A stretch of DNA of 64,000 bases from assembly GCA_045863555.1 (NCBI GenBank), contig BTUU01000008.1:162987-226986 (forward strand). The letters are read 5' to 3'. Every line of letters begins with the position of its first letter. The first letter of the stretch is position 1. The notes below the pieces were generated by a model that was not told the origin of the DNA, did not search any database, and was given only the letters and a program-made list of their open reading frames with translations. Positions 60,077-64,000 of this stretch are shown one piece after another. A program made the translations under genes and the position numbers. This stretch comes from JACRLV01 sp045863555. GTDB lineage: Bacteria; Planctomycetota; Phycisphaerae; UBA1845; Fen-1342.

Positions 60077-60875
60077 GCAGGCGCCCACGATCGACAGTCG
60101 TGCGCGTTTTCCGAGACTGGCGGCCCAACCGAGCAGGGCGATATTGATCGGCCAGGAGCCGCGGCGCGACGTGGGCCGGCGCCGTATGGTCGGTGCTCAC
60201 TCAAACGCGTTGCAAAGGTGGAGAGAATGACCTGATTCAAACCTACTTGCATGCTCGCTGTTGACCTCCGCCGGTGGCAGAAGGTACCCCTCGGCCGCTG
60301 CAGGAGTTGCGCGCAGTTCAAATGTCCTTTTTCGGCGCTGATTTTCTTCTCGAAGTGCTGTGATTCGCGGGCGGCACCTGCCTTCGTAAAACGGAGCGCT
60401 GCGTGCGCCCGCTCTCGATTCGCCGACAGGTACGCCGTTCATCCGCTGCTGAATCTCGGTGGGCGCTGCTTCCGACGTGGACGCGTTGAGCAATTGCGAC
60501 GTTCGCGACCGCGGCACGACCCGAATGGCGATCCCGTACCGCACGCTGAGCATTCCTGCCTATGCACCGGCGGCACTCCGCCGGGCGCGGCGCTTCAAGT
60601 CCCGGCACTGGAACCGGCGGCCATTATCGCCGCCGACGATGCGTCCCCCACGAATCTCGACACGACGTTCCTGCTCGTTCTCCTCAAGGCTCGTGGCCCG
60701 ACGAATACTTCGTCCGACCTCCGCTGCGCGCCGCTTCTGATTTGATTCACTCCTCATTTCCGTGAGCGCTTCTGATCGCGCGGACTCCCGCGCGGCTCGT
60801 GTGCTGCGCCGTCAATGCGCGGCCGCCTGACGAAGCGCATCGTCTTTGCCATCGAAGCTCATGCGGAGAAAACCT
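60077..60875. other. Gene-free interval upstream of the second efflux operon
   Basis: About 800 bases. The short frames on both strands show no family pattern or ribosome binding site. Besides the terminator-like hairpin at its start, I see nothing I can name; it presumably holds the promoter of the second TolC-CusB-CusA set. Confidence 0.5.
60081..60110 (+). terminator. Probable intrinsic terminator after the barrel gene
   Basis: The stem GCGC-(CC)-ACGA pairs with TCGT-GCGC (two-base bulge, 7-nt loop) and is followed by GTTTT. It lies a few bases after the barrel gene stop. Moderate strength. Confidence 0.45.
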
Positions 60876-62396
60876 ATGCGAATCGCCTGGGCCGGGCGGG
60901 CACTGCCCGGAGTCTTTCTAGTCGGCCTGGCCGGCTGCGCCAGCGTGAATCCGCGGCCGGACTATGAACGGGTTGAGCGGCACGTCGCGGAAGCCGTAGG
61001 CGAGAACACGCTCGCACCGGCGGACGATGCAGAGGCCGTGCGTGCCCTGGTCGCCGCGCGGCTGGAGGGCGGATTATCCGCCGATGAAGCCGTGCAGGTC
61101 TGCCTGCTGAACAATCCGCGCGTGCGTTCGGCTCTTCTGCGCGTCGGGATCGCCCGGGCAGAACTGGTGCAGGCCGGCCTGTTCCAGAATCCCTCGCTGT
61201 CGCTGTCGTTGCGGCTGCCCGACGGCGGCGGACTGAGCAACCTCGAACTCGGCATCGCGCAGAACATCGCGGAGCTGTGGCTGATTCCGATCCGCAAACG
61301 GGTCGCCGAGGGTGAGCTGGAGTCGGCCATTCTCGAAGTCGCGCGCGAGTTGAGCGCGGTCGCGCTGGAGGCGCGGGCGGCGTATTACTCCGCCGTGGGC
61401 CTGGGTCGCGAGAAGGATATCGTTGATGAGAATCGCGCCGTTGCCGAGCAGCTCCTGGATGCGGCCCTGGCGCGAATGCAGGCGGGGGCCGGAAGTTCGA
61501 TCGATGTCAATCTCGCGCGCTCGGAGTTCATGCAAACCGAAGTAGCGCTGCGCAATGCAGCGCTTGCAGCGTTCGAGGGACGGCGATCGCTGGCCGTGCT
61601 ACTCGGAATAAGGACGCCACCCGATGATCTCGTGCTAACGGATAAGCTTCCCGACCCGCCCGCCTGGACCCTGACATCGGAAAGCCTCGTCCGCACCGCC
61701 GAAGCCAATCGGTTGGACCTGCGTGCGGCGACGTACTTCGTCGATGTCGCCGCCGCTCGTGTGCAGCAGGAAAAAATGAGCGTCGTCGCAGACGTGGAAG
61801 TCGGCGTTGGATTCGAGCGCGACGCGCGCGGCCGGCGCGGCGACCGCCCGTGGCTGGCGGACACGTTGTGGGCGTCGGCTGAGGCCGGCGCGTTGACGGC
61901 GCCTTCGCTACGGCCGCGCGAAAAACAGCCGACCGACACCATCCTCGGGCCCACGCTCAGTCTCGAAATACCGGTGTTCGACCAGAACCAGGCGCAGATC
62001 GCGAAGGCCCAGTTCATCTACGAACAGGCGCTGCTGAATCGTGAAGCCCTGCTGCTGGACGTGACGCAGGAAACGCGCGGCGCATTTCAACGGGCGCGAA
62101 CGGCTTGGGACGTTGCGAACTACTATCGGGACAACTTTCTCCCACTGCTTCAGGAAAACCTGGAGCTTTCTCGAACTGCGTATCGGGCTGGCAAAATCTC
62201 GCTGCTTTCGGTGCTGGAGGCGCAGAAACTCCTGCTTGCGTCGCGCGGCCGCTACGTCGAGTCACTGCGGAACGCCGCGGTCGCCGTAACGGATCTGGAG
62301 AAGGCGATCGGCACACCGCTCGCGCGCGTGCTGAGCGATGTTCCACCCGCGACGACGCAGCCCGCGTCCCGTCCAGCCACGGAGGTGCAACCATGA
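60876..62396 (+). CDS. TolC-family outer-membrane channel lipoprotein (second set)
   Basis: A 506-aa protein with signal and lipobox (VGLAGCA). Both efflux-protein repeats are present (DEAVQVCLLNNPRVRSALL, then SLVRTAEANRLDLRAATYFV). It is divergent in sequence from the TolC encoded at 50704. ATG 60876 (MRIAWAG) has GGAG seven bases upstream; the frame extends to 60846. Overlaps the following adaptor gene by four bases (ATGA), so it belongs to a second tripartite efflux operon. Confidence 0.9.
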   Translation: MRIAWAGRALPGVFLVGLAGCASVNPRPDYERVERHVAEAVGENTLAPADDAEAVRALVAARLEGGLSADEAVQVCLLNNPRVRSALLRVGIARAELVQAGLFQNPSLSLSLRLPDGGGLSNLELGIAQNIAELWLIPIRKRVAEGELESAILEVARELSAVALEARAAYYSAVGLGREKDIVDENRAVAEQLLDAALARMQAGAGSSIDVNLARSEFMQTEVALRNAALAAFEGRRSLAVLLGIRTPPDDLVLTDKLPDPPAWTLTSESLVRTAEANRLDLRAATYFVDVAAARVQQEKMSVVADVEVGVGFERDARGRRGDRPWLADTLWASAEAGALTAPSLRPREKQPTDTILGPTLSLEIPVFDQNQAQIAKAQFIYEQALLNREALLLDVTQETRGAFQRARTAWDVANYYRDNFLPLLQENLELSRTAYRAGKISLLSVLEAQKLLLASRGRYVESLRNAAVAVTDLEKAIGTPLARVLSDVPPATTQPASRPATEVQP

Positions 62397-63883
62397 GTTT
62401 CCCGTCGTTCATCCTGCTCGTCATTCAGTTCCTGCTGGCACTATTCCTCGGAACCCTGGCCGGATGCAGCCGCGATCCAGCGGGCGGGCAGGCGAAGTCG
62501 GGTGATGCGACGCACGGCGAGGCACCCGCGGCCACAAACCGAGTGGATGTGCCTGAAACCGTGCGGCGGAACCTCGGCATCACGTTTGCCAAGGTCGAAT
62601 CGCGGCCGGTAGCGCAGACGATTCGAATTCCCGGCCAGTTTGAGTTGCTGCCGGAAGCCCGGCGTGAGTATCGCACGATGCTGGCCGGCCGCGTCGAACT
62701 CCTGGTCAGGCAATACGAGCGCGTCGAAGTCGGAACGCCGCTCTACCGGCTGGTCTCGCCGGAGTGGCGCGACCTGCAAGGCAAGCTGACTGAAGCCGAA
62801 TCCACGATCCGCCAAACCGAAGCCCGCGTCGCATCGATTCCCATGCTCCTTAATGCCCACAAACAGCACGAGGCAAGTCTGAGAACCAGCGTTGCGTTGT
62901 GGGAGAAACGGGTTGAACAGCTGGACCAGACGCGTGCATCCGGTGTCGTGACGGCGGAAGAATACACCGTCGCCCAGACGACGCTTGCGTCGCAGCGGGC
63001 GCAGTTGTCGGAGACCCTGGAAAAGGAAGCCGAACTACAGGCCTCAAGTGCGGACGCACAGGCGCAGCATGACGCTGCACACGCGCGCTTCCGGCTGCTG
63101 CTGTCGACCGCGGCTACGCTGCTCGGGACGGATGAACGTACACTCAGCGCCCCGTACGACCCGGACAACCACATTCTGACCGGACTGCATCAGCACGATC
63201 CGGCGTCCTCACAGCCCGCGCCGCAATGGCACACGATCAAGGAAGTGGAACTCCGCGCGACGGCGCCAGGTGTGGTGCAATCCCTGGATTTGACCAACGG
63301 AGCGTGGGCGTCCGCTGGCAGCCTCGTGCTTGCGACCATCGAGCCTGATCGCCTTCGGTTCAAAGCGATGGGCATGCAGAGCGATCTGGGCCGACTGCGC
63401 GATGGCCTGCCTGCGCGCATCGTTCCGCCCAAGGGCGGGTCGGTCGATTTGCAAGACACGATGGAGGCCACGCTAATCGTGGGCCTCACTGCTGACCCAG
63501 AGGAACGAACGGTCGAGCTCGTTGCCGTGCCGTCGGAGCTTTCACCGTGGGCCCGCAGCGGCGTAAGCGCCCATCTGGAGGTCATCACCGCGGGCGGTCA
63601 AAACGAACTCGCGATTCCGCTGTCGAGCGTCATTCAAGACGGACTCGCGAAGATCGTATTCCGACGAGATCCCCGGGACCCCGACAAGGCGATCCGCATG
63701 GAGGCCGATCTCGGAGTCAACGATGGCCGCTGGGTCGTCATCAGGAGCGGGGTGCGTGAGGGCGACGAGGTCGTTCTCGACGGCGTGTACCAACTCATGA
63801 TCGCCACATCAGGAACGGTGGAAAAAGGCGGGCACTTCCACTCGGACGGTACGTTCCACGCCGGGGAGGACGAGAAGAAATGA
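62393..63883 (+). CDS. RND periplasmic adaptor (second CusB-type)
   Basis: A 496-aa membrane-fusion protein, probably lipid-anchored (LGTLAGCS). It has the adaptor hairpin (AESTIRQTEARVASIPML and following), the barrel-sandwich halves (GRVELLVRQYERVEVGTPLY and ATAPGVVQSLDLTNGAWAS), and a C-terminal region with GHFHSDGTFHAGED, His-rich and possibly metal binding. Unlike the adaptor encoded at 49187 it has no N-terminal HMBD. GGAGG precedes ATG 62393 by seven bases. Confidence 0.92.
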   Translation: MSFPSFILLVIQFLLALFLGTLAGCSRDPAGGQAKSGDATHGEAPAATNRVDVPETVRRNLGITFAKVESRPVAQTIRIPGQFELLPEARREYRTMLAGRVELLVRQYERVEVGTPLYRLVSPEWRDLQGKLTEAESTIRQTEARVASIPMLLNAHKQHEASLRTSVALWEKRVEQLDQTRASGVVTAEEYTVAQTTLASQRAQLSETLEKEAELQASSADAQAQHDAAHARFRLLLSTAATLLGTDERTLSAPYDPDNHILTGLHQHDPASSQPAPQWHTIKEVELRATAPGVVQSLDLTNGAWASAGSLVLATIEPDRLRFKAMGMQSDLGRLRDGLPARIVPPKGGSVDLQDTMEATLIVGLTADPEERTVELVAVPSELSPWARSGVSAHLEVITAGGQNELAIPLSSVIQDGLAKIVFRRDPRDPDKAIRMEADLGVNDGRWVVIRSGVREGDEVVLDGVYQLMIATSGTVEKGGHFHSDGTFHAGEDEKK

Positions 63884-64000
63884 CCCAGCACACTAACCAG
63901 CCCGGAGGCGCGGCAGATCCTAACGGCGGCGGCATGCTGCAACGGCTGATCGGGTTCTCACTCCGGTATTCGGGCCTGATCGTGATGATGTCTTTGCTGT
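63880..64000 (+). CDS. RND transporter (CusA-type), partial at right edge
   Basis: The first 40 codons are visible: MTQHTNQPGGAADPNGGGM, then LQRLIGFSLRYSGLIVMMSL, the first membrane helix of an RND pump. The ATG overlaps the adaptor stop by four bases (ATGA). The gene continues beyond the window. The call rests mainly on its place in a TolC-adaptor-pump operon. Confidence 0.75.
   Translation, partial: MTQHTNQPGGAADPNGGGMLQRLIGFSLRYSGLIVMMSLL

Noticed and set aside
60197..60757. Short reverse frames in the 60-61 kb gap as gene remnants
   Set aside because: No family pattern, Arg/Ser-rich composition typical of shadow frames, no ribosome binding sites.
1..64000. CRISPR array, rRNA or tRNA genes, insertion-sequence transposases
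   Set aside because: I saw no regularly spaced repeats, no cloverleaf or rRNA motifs, and no DDE or HUH transposase motif in any frame.

Overview
The window is high-GC bacterial DNA carrying a dense accessory region followed by a heavy-metal (copper/silver type) resistance region. Multi-repeat heavy-metal-binding (HMBD/YHS) proteins, the opening 196-aa family and the plasmid-like small genes suggest a Planctomycetota-type host, but this is a guess from protein flavour: no rRNA or tRNA gene is present to fix the taxon.

1-16.4 kb: after one unrecognised forward gene, a tightly packed reverse-strand unit runs from about 16.3 kb down to 0.6 kb. In transcription order it encodes an excisionase-like HTH protein, a type III-like restriction helicase-nuclease (BPTD_3080-like), a DUF262/HNH (GmrSD-like) nuclease, a defence-type reverse transcriptase, an N6-adenine methyltransferase, an AlbA/Schlafen-ATPase-Argonaute (PIWI) fusion, a RelE-UvrD helicase and a small unknown protein. 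Most junctions overlap or lie within 20 nt. The Argonaute-like protein is catalytically dead in its PIWI motifs and its reading frame is cut by one in-frame TGA.

16.5-27.6 kb: a 1535-aa methyltransferase-Strawberry-notch helicase; a reverse triad (sigma-like regulator, helical protein, ImmA/IrrE peptidase) divergent from a three-gene ubiquitin-like operon (Ubl-E2 fusion, JAMM peptidase, ThiF/E1); a tyrosine recombinase; and a DUF932 protein. The shared control region holds two mirror-image copies of one promoter/operator-like sequence.

27.6-44 kb: a plasmid- or ICE-like backbone: hypothetical proteins, a cupin, an XRE regulator, a VirD4/TraG-like coupling ATPase, two replication-relaxation-type winged-helix proteins, small coupled plasmid-type genes, ParA with a partner, and a putative replication protein. 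The backbone is bracketed by two direct copies of an unidentified structured element with compensatory base changes. A strongly folded 426-bp gap is a possible oriT.

44-64 kb: a reverse metal-resistance cluster (YHS protein, HMA-MauE membrane protein, CPx P-type ATPase, CBM48-like protein, YHS protein, TolC, CusB, six-HMBD protein, CusA with an inserted metal-binding-like segment, and a 27-aa membrane peptide). Divergent from it are an ECF sigma/anti-sigma pair, an HMA lipoprotein, a beta-barrel protein and a second TolC-CusB-CusA set that runs off the right edge. The two halves probably form one regulon.
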